Positions 15,889 through 24,846 of a stretch of DNA of 50,501 nucleotides are shown here, one piece after another. The translations under genes and the position numbers were made by a program. The DNA comes from Rhodospirillaceae bacterium (lineage in GTDB: Bacteria > Pseudomonadota > Alphaproteobacteria > DSM-16000 > Inquilinaceae), in assembly GCA_020638595.1 (NCBI GenBank), contig JACKIG010000005.1:1-50501 (forward strand), written 5' to 3'. Within the stretch, counting starts at the first letter, position 1, and each line of letters starts with the position of its first letter. Under the pieces are notes generated by a model, which had not been told where the DNA came from, did no database searches, and worked only from the letters and a program-made list of their open reading frames with translations.

Positions 15889-16066
15889 GGCCCAATCTCC
15901 TGTGCGTGTGATTGTGCCCGTTTCAACGATTGCCGCGTCAAAAGGTTCCAGGCCGTGCAACGCGTTGCGGCCGCTTGTCAGGTGACGGACGGATGGACCA
16001 CCGCACCCGCGGGACGCCAGCTGCCGCGGCGGCCGGCCCACCGATTTCCGGCGGGAATCCTGGGCC

Positions 16067-16101
16067 GAAAACGGCAACGGCGCGCTTTCGCGCGCCGTTG
16101 C
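16067..16101 (-). terminator. Intrinsic terminator of the sodium-pump decarboxylase operon
   Basis: GCAACGGCGCGC (16074-16085) pairs perfectly with 16090-16101; read leftward, the loop is GAAA and the stem is followed by CGTTTTC. It stands 55 bp after the stop of the beta-subunit gene, the last gene of the leftward operon, and before the microprotein gene. Confidence 0.75.
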
Positions 16102-16155
16102 ACTGTCCTGACGCCGTGACCGGCCGGAACGGGCAGCCCCGTCCCGCAGGCCGGA

Positions 16156-17403
16156 TCAGAGGGTACCGAACATGCTGACGAAGATGGCAGCGAAAATGGC
16201 CGAGGTGATGACGCCGCTGATGCTGGCCCCCAGGGCGTGGGGCAGGATGATCGATCCGGGATTGACCTCGGACACGGTCTTCTGCGCCACCTTGGCGGTG
16301 GTCGGCACGCAGCTGACGCCGGCGATGCCGATCACCGGGTTGAACTTCTTGCCGGTGACGAAATACAGCACATAGCCGCCCAGGATGCCGCCGATGCCGC
16401 TGATCGTCAGGGCCATGATGCCGATGCCCAGCAGGATCAGCACATCCGGATCCAGGATGGTGTTGGCCTCGCACAGCACGCCCAGGAGCAGGCCCAGGAA
16501 GAAGGTGGCGCCGTACAGCACCGGCCCACTCAACAGCTCGGCGAACTTCACCAACCCGCTCTCCCGCACGATCACGCCGATGAACAGCGACAGGATCAGC
16601 GGGGCCGCCACCGGGAACAGCAGGCACAAGAGGATGACGGCGATCACGCAGAACACGATCTTCTGGCCCGACGTGATCTCCTTCGGCTTCTCCGCCGGCA
16701 TCTTCAGGCCGCGGATACTCCGCGGAATCAGGGCCTTGATCAGGTACGGATAGCCGCCATAGGTGAGGCCGAGATAGAGGTAGGCCACCACCGTGATCGG
16801 GACGAACAGGTTCTCCGACAGCATCAAGGAAGCAAACAGGATCATCGGGCCGTCCGCGCCGCCGATGGTCGCGGTCGCGGCGGCATCACCGATCGGCAGG
16901 CCCAGCCAGACACCCACAGGCAGGGCGACGACCGTGCCCAGCTCGGCGAACAGCGCGATCACCATGCTGGTGAACGGCCGGGCCATCACGAAGCCGACAT
17001 CCAGCAGGACGCCGATGCCCATGAACACCAGACAGGCGATCAGGCCGTTGGAGAACGTGAAGGTATAGACCGGCTGCAGCCAATCGATCTGCAGAATGCG
17101 CATCATGTTTTCCGTCGGGCTCAGGCTTTGCGTGCCCTCCACCAGCGGATTGAGGAACAGGGTTCCCGGGATGCGCTCGCCCGGCACGTCGGGATTGGAC
17201 CAGAACAGCACGCCGGCATTGATCGCCGCCATGCCCAGCCCCATCGGGATCATCAGCAGCGCTTCCAGCACGCCCTTCTTGCCGAGGTAGATCAGAAGGC
17301 AGCCGAGGAGAATCAGGAAGATGCGCCCGAAGAAGATCTTCGGCTCTGCATCCACCAGGGTGGCGATACCCTGGAAGAGTTCCAGAGGATTGAAGCTTTC
17401 CAT
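16156..17403 (-). CDS. Sodium-ion-translocating decarboxylase, beta subunit (OadB/MmdB)
   Basis: A 415-aa polytopic membrane protein with the family's normal length and the signature IGGADGPMILFASLML; D184 in GGADGP corresponds to the aspartate essential for Na+ transport in the Klebsiella OadB subunit. Other family segments are FNPVIGIAGVSCVPTTAKVA and the C-terminal HALGASISGVITSA. It decarboxylates carboxybiotin while moving Na+ out of the cell. It is the last gene of a four-gene leftward operon (carboxyltransferase, OadG-like, biotin carrier, beta). The gene order is that of methylmalonyl-CoA decarboxylase (mmdA-D-C-B), and the terminator hairpin follows. Confidence 0.93.
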   Translation of the reverse strand: MESFNPLELFQGIATLVDAEPKIFFGRIFLILLGCLLIYLGKKGVLEALLMIPMGLGMAAINAGVLFWSNPDVPGERIPGTLFLNPLVEGTQSLSPTENMMRILQIDWLQPVYTFTFSNGLIACLVFMGIGVLLDVGFVMARPFTSMVIALFAELGTVVALPVGVWLGLPIGDAAATATIGGADGPMILFASLMLSENLFVPITVVAYLYLGLTYGGYPYLIKALIPRSIRGLKMPAEKPKEITSGQKIVFCVIAVILLCLLFPVAAPLILSLFIGVIVRESGLVKFAELLSGPVLYGATFFLGLLLGVLCEANTILDPDVLILLGIGIMALTISGIGGILGGYVLYFVTGKKFNPVIGIAGVSCVPTTAKVAQKTVSEVNPGSIILPHALGASISGVITSAIFAAIFVSMFGTL

Positions 17404-17461
17404 GGGGCCCTCTAAGCGCCAGGCAGGAGACGGAACGATCGGCCAGCGGGCTGCAAAAGGC

Positions 17462-17854
17462 TCAGCCGATGGTCAGCAGGGGTTGCCCCGGCTCCACACC
17501 GTCGCCGGCTTTCGCATGGATCGCCGTCACCTTGCCGGCGCGCTGGGCGGTGACGATCGTCTTCATCTTCATCGCCTCGATCGTCGCCACCTTGTCGCCG
17601 GCGTTCACCGCCTGGCCCATGCCGACATCGATGGAGACGACGACACCGGCCAGCGGGCTGACCTCGTCGCCGGGTCCGGCAGCCGGGGCGGCCGCTGCGG
17701 CGGCCGGGGCCGGGGCGGCTGCGACCGGGGGCGCAGCCATGGCGGCGGACATGTCGCCCGGGCTGGGAATGATGCTTCCCGGCGATTCCGAAACGTCTTC
17801 GACCGTGACGTTGTAGGGCCGGCCGTCGACGGTGATCTTGAAGCTCCGCTGCAT
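17462..17854 (-). CDS. Biotin carboxyl carrier subunit of the sodium-pump decarboxylase
   Basis: A 130-aa protein: a short N-terminal region, an Ala/Pro-rich flexible linker (about 40-62), then a biotinyl domain with EAMKM at 93-97; K96 is the biotinylated lysine. It shuttles CO2 between the carboxyltransferase and the membrane beta subunit, as MmdC/GcdC do. Its separate gene (not fused to the alpha chain as in oxaloacetate decarboxylase) favours a methylmalonyl- or other acyl-CoA decarboxylase. The linker is short compared with glutaconyl-CoA decarboxylase. It lies 58 bp ahead of the beta-subunit gene. Confidence 0.9.
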   Translation of the reverse strand: MQRSFKITVDGRPYNVTVEDVSESPGSIIPSPGDMSAAMAAPPVAAAPAPAAAAAAPAAGPGDEVSPLAGVVVSIDVGMGQAVNAGDKVATIEAMKMKTIVTAQRAGKVTAIHAKAGDGVEPGQPLLTIG

Positions 17855-17903
17855 GGCTCGAGGTTCCTGATTTTCTTAAGAGCGGTTCGGGATGCCGTGG
17901 TCG

Positions 17904-18239
17904 TTAGCGATGGCGGGGGGCATGCGACGTCTGGTGCACGATCCGGCCTTCCGCCTCCCAGGCGTGGCTGCGCCGCGCATCCTGGATGCGGACAATGCGG
18001 TGGGCACCCATCACGGCATAGACGGCCGCGGCGATTGCCGCGATGTCGTCCTGCGCCTGATCGACGGCCGGACCGGGGGCGGATTTCGAGACAAGCTGCG
18101 CGGCGGCCGGCGGGGCCGTGCGCCCCGTCAGCGACAGCGCGGCGACGATCCCCTTGATGACGATGGCCACGACAATCGAGATCACGATGGCCAAGCCATA
18201 CATCCCGAGGGACTGACCGATCAGATCGCCCATTTCCAT
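17904..18239 (-). CDS. OadG-family (gamma/delta) subunit
   Basis: A 111-aa protein with one N-terminal membrane helix (GMYGLAIVISIVVAIVIKGIV) and a soluble tail with DDIAAIAAAVYAVMGAHRIV, the OadG/MmdD tail that holds the complex together. Start ATG 18239 is preceded by AGGAG about ten bases upstream; a second ATG at 18233 is in frame. It sits between the carboxyltransferase (50 bp upstream) and the biotin carrier (49 bp downstream). Confidence 0.88.
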   Translation of the reverse strand: MEMGDLIGQSLGMYGLAIVISIVVAIVIKGIVAALSLTGRTAPPAAAQLVSKSAPGPAVDQAQDDIAAIAAAVYAVMGAHRIVRIQDARRSHAWEAEGRIVHQTSHAPRHR

Positions 18240-18289
18240 AGTGCCAGTCTCCTGCGCTCCGGTACCGCGGCCGATCGCACCCCTCGGTC

Positions 18290-19843
18290 CTAGAGCGGGA
18301 TATCTCCGTGCTTCTTCATCGGCCGCAGTTCGCGCTTGCTCAGCGTCTTGCGCAGCGACAGCGCCACCACGCCCCGGGTTTCCGAGGGGCGGATGACATC
18401 GGTGATGTAGCCGCGCGAGGCCGACAGGAACGGCGTGGCGAACTGCGCGCGGTAGTCCGCCGCCAGTTCCGCCCGCTTGGCCACCGGGTCTTCGGCCCCC
18501 TTCAGCTCGCCGCGATAGAGGATGTTGACCGCGCCCTCGGCACCCATCACCGCGATCTCGGCCGTCGGCCAGGCGTAGACCAGGTCGGCCCCCATTTCCT
18601 GGCTGCACATGGCGAGATACGACCCGCCATAGGCCTTGCGCGTGATCACCGTGATCTTCGGCACGGTCGCCGAGGCATAGGCGAACAGCATCTTCGCGCC
18701 GTGGCGGATGATGCCGCCGCGTTCCTGCTCGATCCCGGGCAGGAAGCCCGGCACGTCGACAAGCGTGACCAGCGGCACGTTGAAGGCATTGCAGAAACGA
18801 ATGAAGCGGGCCCCCTTGTCAGAGGCGTCGATGTCCAGCGCGCCGGCCTTCTGCATCGGGTTGTTGGCCAGAACGCCGACGACGATGCCCTCGATGCGGG
18901 CGAAGCCGACGATGATGTTCTTGGCCCAGCCGGCATGCACTTCCAGGAAGTCGCCGGCATCGACCAGGCGCTTGATCACCGCCAACATGTCCATCGGCTC
19001 GCCGGACGTCTCGGGGATCAGCTCCTCGATGCCCGGATCCTCGGCCAGCGTCATCTCGTCGGTCGGGTGGTGCGGCGGATCTTCGCTGTTGTTCGACGGC
19101 AGGAACGACAACAGCTTGCGTGCCAGCAGAATGGCCTGCCCGTCATTCTCGGCGACGAAATGGGCGTTTCCGCTGACGGTGGCGTGGACCGCCGCGCTGC
19201 CGACCTCGTCCATCGTCGTGGACCGGCCGGTCACGGCCTTGATGACCTCCGGCCCGGTGATGAACATGTGCGCGTTCTCGCGCGTCATGATGATGAAGTC
19301 CATCAGCGCCGGCGAATAGGACGCGCCGCCGGCACAAGGCCCGGCGATGATGGCGATCTGCGGCACCACGCCCGACAGCAGCACGTTCTGGTAGAACACG
19401 TCGCCGTAGCCGCTGAGCGCATCCACGCCTTCCTGGATGCGCGCACCGCCGCTGTCTTTGAAGGCCACCAGCGGGATGCCCATCTTCAGCGCATAGCGCA
19501 TGGAATGGACCATCTTGGTCGCATGCATCTTGCCGAGCGTGCCGGCCGCGACCGTGAAGTCCTGGCTGAACGAGGCGACCTGCCGGCCATCCACATAGCC
19601 GGTGCCGACGATGACGCCGTCCGCCGGCATCTCCTTGCCGTCCAGGCCGAAATGGCGCGCGGTGTGTTTGATGTGCGCGCCCATCTCCTGGAAGGTGCCT
19701 TCCTGGAACAAGGCATCGAGGCGTTCGCGCGCGCTCAACAACCCCTTCTCGTGTCGGGCCTTGATCTTGTCTTCGCCGCCGGCGGCAAAGACGGTTTCGC
19801 GGCGCTTGGCCAGATCGTCGAGAAGCTTTTCTGCTATCGCCAT
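18290..19843 (-). CDS. Acyl-CoA carboxyltransferase (alpha) subunit of sodium-pump decarboxylase
   Basis: A 517-aa member of the PccB/MmdA carboxyltransferase family: KDSGGARIQEGVDALSGYGD and GPCAGGASYSPALMDFIIM in the N-terminal half, and DVPGFLPGIEQERGGIIRHG and ITRKAYGGSYLAMCSQEMGA in the C-terminal half, the two oxyanion-hole regions of the family. On sequence alone it could be a propionyl-CoA carboxylase beta chain, but the operon with OadG-like, biotin-carrier and OadB-like subunits and no biotin carboxylase shows a decarboxylating pump. The substrate is most likely methylmalonyl-CoA. The start at 19843 is chosen over an upstream in-frame start at 19936 because the family begins near MAIAEKLLDDL. 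Confidence 0.9.
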   Translation of the reverse strand: MAIAEKLLDDLAKRRETVFAAGGEDKIKARHEKGLLSARERLDALFQEGTFQEMGAHIKHTARHFGLDGKEMPADGVIVGTGYVDGRQVASFSQDFTVAAGTLGKMHATKMVHSMRYALKMGIPLVAFKDSGGARIQEGVDALSGYGDVFYQNVLLSGVVPQIAIIAGPCAGGASYSPALMDFIIMTRENAHMFITGPEVIKAVTGRSTTMDEVGSAAVHATVSGNAHFVAENDGQAILLARKLLSFLPSNNSEDPPHHPTDEMTLAEDPGIEELIPETSGEPMDMLAVIKRLVDAGDFLEVHAGWAKNIIVGFARIEGIVVGVLANNPMQKAGALDIDASDKGARFIRFCNAFNVPLVTLVDVPGFLPGIEQERGGIIRHGAKMLFAYASATVPKITVITRKAYGGSYLAMCSQEMGADLVYAWPTAEIAVMGAEGAVNILYRGELKGAEDPVAKRAELAADYRAQFATPFLSASRGYITDVIRPSETRGVVALSLRKTLSKRELRPMKKHGDIPL

Positions 19844-20176
19844 CGCTGCCTGCCGTCCGATCGCAAGGGGGTCCAGAGCCTGGAAGTCCGAGAGCCTAGA
19901 AGAGAGGCGCGAAGCCCACAAGCCTCGCGCCAGCATTTCGTGTATATGCCGAACTTTTCCCGGTCGCGTCTCGCGCGATCCGGCGGCCGACGGCGCGGCA
20001 TCGCCGCCTAGCCGATATCGCAGCTATCACCTGCCGTGGCGCCCGTCTTTGAGGTAAATCAGTTCCAAACAGGGGGCCATCGCCCCGCCGTGCCTGGCTT
20101 CCGCGCCCGATCATGCGCCCCGCGGCGTCCGAAATGGCGGTTTCCTTCGCTTCCGTACCAATGGCCGCCCCTCCTT
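19844..20176. other. Intergenic stretch with no gene found
   Basis: About 330 bp between the carboxyltransferase start and the end of the SRAP gene, both leftward. Frames here are short and arginine-rich with no family resemblance. It must carry the promoter of the decarboxylase operon, but I could not pick convincing -35/-10 elements, and no long hairpin stands out. Confidence 0.5.
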
Positions 20177-20857
20177 TCACAGCAGGGTCGGCTGTTCAGC
20201 CAGCGGGACGATCACTTCGGCGTCGTCGTTTTTTACGGAGTTGACGCGGGTGGAAATCGGTACCGCCGTCATCTCGGCCCCGTCCGCCGGCCCCAGCGTG
20301 GCGATGTCGATCGGCGACGGGTCCAGCCAGGCCGGCCAGGCCGCCGAGGGCAGAATCAGCGGCATCCGGTCGTGAATCGCTGCCATCATCGCGTCGGCCG
20401 CCGTGGTGATGATCGTGAACGTCTCCAGCCGCGCGCCTTGCGGGTCCGTCCAGGCGCTCCACAGCCCGGCAAAGGCCATGGGGCGGTTGTCCCGCCGCCT
20501 GATCAGGAAGGGCTGCTTGGCCTTGCCCTGCTTCTGCCATTCGAAGAAGCCGTCGGCCACCACCAGGCACCGCCGGCGGCGGGCGCTCTCGCGAAACGCC
20601 GGGGCGGTCGCCGCCGTCTCCGCCCGGGCGTTGATCAGCCGGGCGCCGATCTTCACGTCCTTGGCCCAATGGGGGATCAGCCCCCAGCGCAGCAGCGCCA
20701 GGTGCCGGGCGCCGTCGTCCCCGCGGCGAACCACCGGCGCCTGCTGGGTCGGCGCCAGGTTGAAGCGCGGCTCCAGGTTAGGGCGGTCGGCCGGATCGAC
20801 CGCGAACATCTCCAGGATCGCTTCCAGCGGCGAGGTGATGAGATAGCGCCCGCACAT
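20177..20857 (-). CDS. SRAP-domain protein (YedK/HMCES family)
   Basis: A 226-aa SOS-response-associated peptidase family protein. The start is fixed by MCGRY, since Met removal exposes Cys2, which forms a thiazolidine crosslink with abasic sites in single-stranded DNA. Other conserved residues are visible: RFNLAPTQ near 31-38, WGLIPHWAKD, NARAET at 76-81, GFFEW at 103-107 and HDRMP at 162-166. The family protects abasic sites during replication. It is monocistronic and divergent from the CoxL-like gene; no LexA box was recognised in the 123-bp gap. Confidence 0.95.
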   Translation of the reverse strand: MCGRYLITSPLEAILEMFAVDPADRPNLEPRFNLAPTQQAPVVRRGDDGARHLALLRWGLIPHWAKDVKIGARLINARAETAATAPAFRESARRRRCLVVADGFFEWQKQGKAKQPFLIRRRDNRPMAFAGLWSAWTDPQGARLETFTIITTAADAMMAAIHDRMPLILPSAAWPAWLDPSPIDIATLGPADGAEMTAVPISTRVNSVKNDDAEVIVPLAEQPTLL

Positions 20858-20980
20858 GCACACCCCCCTTGCGCGACGTCCGCCCCGGCCGGATCGCATC
20901 CGGCAGTCGGGCGGCGGTTGACCGGCCCGTTCGGACGCACGAGTTTATCCGAAACCCCAACCCAACGCGGAAGAGCGACA

Positions 20981-23296
20981 ATGGCGAAGTTCGGAATCGG
21001 ACAGCCGGTCAGGCGCAGCGAAGACCCCCGGCTGTTGACGGGTCGGGGCCGATATACGGATGATGTGCGGCTGCCGGGCCAGGCCTTCGCCTGCTTCGTG
21101 CGATCGCCCTTCGCCCACGCCCGGATCGTCGCGGTCGACACGGCCGCGGCGTCGGACGCCCCGGGGGTGATCGGCATCGTCACCGGCGACGACCTTGCCG
21201 AGGACGGCATCGGCACCCTGCCGGTCCAGGTCAGGATCAAGAGCCGTGACGGCGCCGCCATGCCCCAGCCGCCACGCCCGGCACTGGCCCAGGGCCGCGT
21301 GCGCCACGTCGGCGACCCGGTCGCGCTGGTGGTGGCGGAAACGCCGGATGCGGCCCGCGACGCGGCCGAACTGGTGGAGGTCGACTATGACCCGCTGCCG
21401 GCCGCGGTCGACCTTCGCACCGCCCTCGATCCCGATGCGCCGGAAATCTGGGAACAGGCGCCCGGCAATCGCGTCTTCGACTGGGAACTGGGGGACGAGG
21501 CCGCGTGCAACGCCGCCTTCACCGCGGCGGCCCACGTCGTGTCGCTGGACCTGGTGAACAATCGCCTGGCCGCCACCCCCATGGAAGGCCGCGCCTGCCT
21601 GGCCGCCTATGACGCCGATGACGACCGGCTGACGCTCCACGTCTCCAGCCAGGGTGTGCATGGCCTGCGCGACCAGCTGGCCGACGACATCTTCCACCTG
21701 CCGGCCGACCGCATCCTGGTCGTCACCGGCGATGTGGGCGGCGGTTTCGGCATGAAGATCTTCATGTATCCGGAATACATCTCCACGCTGTACGCAGCGC
21801 GCAAATTCGGCCGGCCCGTCGCCTGGGCGGCGGAGCGTACGGAATCGTTCATCAGCGACGACCACGGCCGCGACAACCTGACCAAGGCCGAACTGGCGGT
21901 GGACGCCGATGGCCGCTTCCTGGCGTTGCGGGCCGATACGCTGGCCAATCTCGGCGCATATCTCTCCAATTTCGGCCCGTTCATTCCGACGAATGCCGGC
22001 AACCGCATGCTGTGCGGCCTGTACGCCATCCCTGTGGTGTATTCACGCGTACGGGGGGTGTTCACGAACACGCAACCCATCGACGCCTATCGCGGCGCCG
22101 GCCGGCCCGAGGCCGCCTATGTGGTGGAACGGCTGGTGGACGTCGCGGCCCGCCAGCTGGGGATCGACCCCGTGGACCTGCGCAAGCGCAACTACATCCC
22201 GCCGGAGGCCATGCCGTACAAGACCGCGACGGGGCTGGTCTACGACAGCGGCGATTTCGCCCGCAACCTGGACGACGCCGTGGCGGCCGCGGACCTGGCC
22301 GGTGCACCGGCACGCAAGGCCACGGCCCGGGCGGCCGGCAAGCTCTGCGGCATCGGCATCTCCACCTATGTGGAGGCCTGCGCCAGCGGGGCGCCGGAAA
22401 CGGCGGTTGTGCGTGTCGACCGCGACGGCCACGTGACCGTGCTGATCGGAACCCAGACCAACGGCCAGGGGCACGAGACCGCCTACAAGCAGATCATCGC
22501 CGAACACCTGGGGGTGGACTCCGACGCCATCACCATCGTCCAGGGCGACAGCGACCGGATTGCGACGGGCGGCGGCACCGGCGGGTCGCGGTCCATTCCC
22601 GTGGGCGGGGCATCGCTGGCCGATGCGGCGCTGAAGGTGCAGGCAAAGGCCAGGATAGCGGCCGCCGACGTGATGGAGGCTGCGCCCGCCGACGTCACCT
22701 TCGAAGACGGCCGCTTCCGCATTGTCGGCACCGACCGATCGGTCACGCTGGCCGAAATCGCGGTGCACAGCGACGCGGCGACCGCCTTCGACGAGACCGC
22801 CGATTTCCAGCCCACCGCGTCCACCTTCCCCAACGGCGCGCATATCTGCGAGATCGAGGTCGACCTGGACACGGGCCGCCCCCAGATCGTGCGATACACG
22901 GTCGTCGACGATGTCGGACGGGTGATGAACCCGTTGCTGGTGGAAGGCCAGGTGCATGGCGGCATCGCCCAGAGCATCGGCCAGGCGCTGTTCGAAGAGG
23001 CGGTGTTCGACACCGAGAGCGGACAGCTGTTGACCGGGTCGCTGATGGACTATGCGCTGCCGCGGGCCGACAGCATCCCGTTCATCGATTTCCGCTTCAA
23101 CGAGATCCCCTGTCGGACCAACCCGCTGGGCATCAAGGGCGCAGGCGAGGCCGGAACCATCGGCGCCTGCCCGGCCGTGATCAACGCGCTGGTCGATGCG
23201 CTGGCGGAATTCGGCGTGCGGCATGTCGACATGCCCGCCCGGGCCGAGACGCTGTGGCGGCTGATCCGCGACGGGGGCCACGCTGCCGCGGCATAG
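20981..23296 (+). CDS. CoxL/xanthine dehydrogenase-type molybdopterin large subunit (form II-like)
   Basis: A 771-aa protein. The first domain (GIGQPVRRSEDPRLLTGRGR, then YTDDVRLPGQAFA) is the aldehyde oxidase/xanthine dehydrogenase a/b hammerhead, followed by the molybdenum-cofactor domains. The active-site loop reads AYRGAGR near residue 368, the form II motif, not the AYRCSFR of true CO dehydrogenases, so CO oxidation is not implied. The catalytic glutamate is in KGAGEAG near residue 723. Such enzymes hydroxylate aldehydes, purines or N-heterocycles together with an FAD and a 2Fe-2S subunit. Neither subunit is encoded next to it: SRAP is upstream and a kinase is convergent downstream. Start ATG at 20981; the long open frame before it overlaps SRAP and is not coding. 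Confidence 0.92.
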   Translation: MAKFGIGQPVRRSEDPRLLTGRGRYTDDVRLPGQAFACFVRSPFAHARIVAVDTAAASDAPGVIGIVTGDDLAEDGIGTLPVQVRIKSRDGAAMPQPPRPALAQGRVRHVGDPVALVVAETPDAARDAAELVEVDYDPLPAAVDLRTALDPDAPEIWEQAPGNRVFDWELGDEAACNAAFTAAAHVVSLDLVNNRLAATPMEGRACLAAYDADDDRLTLHVSSQGVHGLRDQLADDIFHLPADRILVVTGDVGGGFGMKIFMYPEYISTLYAARKFGRPVAWAAERTESFISDDHGRDNLTKAELAVDADGRFLALRADTLANLGAYLSNFGPFIPTNAGNRMLCGLYAIPVVYSRVRGVFTNTQPIDAYRGAGRPEAAYVVERLVDVAARQLGIDPVDLRKRNYIPPEAMPYKTATGLVYDSGDFARNLDDAVAAADLAGAPARKATARAAGKLCGIGISTYVEACASGAPETAVVRVDRDGHVTVLIGTQTNGQGHETAYKQIIAEHLGVDSDAITIVQGDSDRIATGGGTGGSRSIPVGGASLADAALKVQAKARIAAADVMEAAPADVTFEDGRFRIVGTDRSVTLAEIAVHSDAATAFDETADFQPTASTFPNGAHICEIEVDLDTGRPQIVRYTVVDDVGRVMNPLLVEGQVHGGIAQSIGQALFEEAVFDTESGQLLTGSLMDYALPRADSIPFIDFRFNEIPCRTNPLGIKGAGEAGTIGACPAVINALVDALAEFGVRHVDMPARAETLWRLIRDGGHAAAA

Positions 23297-23309
23297 CCGC
23301 ACCCGCGGG

Positions 23310-23337
23310 TCATGCCCCCGGGCTCATGCCCCCGGGC
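23310..23337. repeat. Tandem 14-bp repeat at a convergent gene junction
   Basis: TCATGCCCCCGGGC occurs twice in tandem (23310-23323 and 23324-23337), immediately before the histidine kinase stop codon. Each unit includes the palindrome CCCGGG. It occupies most of the 41-bp gap between two convergent genes. Probably slippage; no clear terminator. Confidence 0.6.
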
Positions 23338-24840
23338 TCAAGCGTTGACGGCCTTGGGCGCCGCCACCGCGCTGCGCGCGTCGCCACCGGCCACCGCCTG
23401 GGGAACCGGCGGCTTGGGGGCGGAAAGCTCATCCAGGGGGAAGTCACGATAGGCCGGCGGGCCGTAGACCGGCAGCGTAACCGTAACCGCGGTGCCCTGC
23501 CCCGGCGCGCTGGTGATCGACAGCCGGCCGCCATGCTCTTCGGCCAATGCGCGGGCCAGGGGCAGGCCGAGACCGGTGCCCTCGTAGCGGCGCGAGAGCT
23601 CGTTGTCGACCTGGTGGAACGGCTGCAAGGCGATCGCCACTTCCTCCTCCGTCATGCCGATGCCGGTGTCGGTGACGGAGATCGTGACCTGCAAATCGTT
23701 CACCTTCGCCGCAGCGATGGTGACTGACCCGCCTTCCGGCGTGAACTTCACCGCGTTGGACAGCAGGTTCAGGATGATCTGCTTCAGCTTGACCGGATCG
23801 GCACGGATGATCGGCAATGCGCCGGCGGCAGCCCCCGCAATCAGGTCGATCCCGGCCGAGGCCACGCGCGCGCCCATCAGGCGATCGCATTCGTCGATCA
23901 GCACCGACAGGTCCACCGGCTTCACGTGCAGGACCAGCCGGCCGGCCTCGATCTTCGACAGGTCCAGCACGTCGTTGATGATCGCCAGCAGGTGCAGCCC
24001 GCTTTCGTGGATGTCCTGGATATAGGTGCGGTACTGGTCGTTCTCGACCCGGCCGAAGACCTCGCTGTTGATCATGTCGGAAAAGCCGATGATGGCGTTC
24101 AGCGGCGTGCGCAGCTCGTGGCTCATGGTCGCAAGGAACGCCGACTTGCTGCGGTCGGCCGCCAGGGCGTCGTCGCGCGCCCGCATCAGCTGCTCCGTCG
24201 TTTCTTCGACGATCCGGTACTGGCGCTGCAGCTCGTCATAGGCGTTTGCCGTCTCGGCGGCATGCCGGCGGACATCCTCGTGCGCATCGCGCAGATGTGC
24301 CAGCGACACCTTCAGCGACCGGCCGGCCAGCACATGCATCGCCAACCAGGCCGCCGCACCCAGCAGCAGCCCCACAAAGGCGGCCACACCGGTATTCACC
24401 AGAAGCGGCAGAAGGCTGGCCCCCACCGCGATGCGGCCAACGCTCTCGCCGCGCAGGACAACGCCGTTCGCGCGCCAGACCAAGGGCGCAGCCAGGTCGC
24501 CGCCGGAGTCCAGGACAAGCCGGCCCCGCGCATCCCAGATGCGCTGGCGCACCTGCATGTCGGCTTCGAAGCTTAGCGAGATCACGTGTTCCAGGTGCTC
24601 CACGGCATAGGACCAGGTCGGGCCCTGGACATGGGCGTGCCGGGCCAGGCGCTCCGCATTCAGCTGCGCCTTGAATTGCAGGTCATGGGCGAGCGCGAAG
24701 AAGCCGGCCGCGAAGGTGCCGGCCGGCACGGCGACGGCCGTGGCCAGGCCGATGACGAGGGACAACCGCTGGATCAGCCGGCGCATCTGGCTGATGCGCC
24801 GGATGACGTCCTCCGCAGGTTCGTGGGGCTTCCAGAGCAT
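23338..24840 (-). CDS. Membrane sensor histidine kinase (hybrid-free)
   Basis: A 500-aa kinase. Two membrane segments (about 26-51 and 146-170) bracket a roughly 95-residue periplasmic domain, then a coiled region (180-230), a HisKA domain with H241 in MSHELRTPLNAIIGFSD, and an HATPase domain with N-box NLLSNAVKF (358-366), DTGIGM (391-396) and GTGLGLPLAR (421-430). No receiver domain is present; the last 50 residues are Pro/Ala-rich. Its start is six bases after the stop of the periplasmic binding protein gene, so the binding protein probably delivers the signal. No response regulator is adjacent. Confidence 0.92.
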   Translation of the reverse strand: MLWKPHEPAEDVIRRISQMRRLIQRLSLVIGLATAVAVPAGTFAAGFFALAHDLQFKAQLNAERLARHAHVQGPTWSYAVEHLEHVISLSFEADMQVRQRIWDARGRLVLDSGGDLAAPLVWRANGVVLRGESVGRIAVGASLLPLLVNTGVAAFVGLLLGAAAWLAMHVLAGRSLKVSLAHLRDAHEDVRRHAAETANAYDELQRQYRIVEETTEQLMRARDDALAADRSKSAFLATMSHELRTPLNAIIGFSDMINSEVFGRVENDQYRTYIQDIHESGLHLLAIINDVLDLSKIEAGRLVLHVKPVDLSVLIDECDRLMGARVASAGIDLIAGAAAGALPIIRADPVKLKQIILNLLSNAVKFTPEGGSVTIAAAKVNDLQVTISVTDTGIGMTEEEVAIALQPFHQVDNELSRRYEGTGLGLPLARALAEEHGGRLSITSAPGQGTAVTVTLPVYGPPAYRDFPLDELSAPKPPVPQAVAGGDARSAVAAPKAVNA

Positions 24841-24846
24841 TTCGCC

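Noticed and set aside
18290..19843. Propionyl-CoA carboxylase beta chain
   Set aside because: The adjacent OadG-like, biotin-carrier and OadB-like genes and the absence of a biotin carboxylase show a decarboxylating sodium pump.
20036..23296. 1086-codon frame starting before the CoxL-like gene
   Set aside because: The first 315 codons are antisense to the SRAP gene and lack any domain; the real protein begins at 20981.
20981..23296. Carbon monoxide dehydrogenase
   Set aside because: The active-site loop is AYRGAGR, not AYRCSFR, and the medium and small subunit genes are absent.
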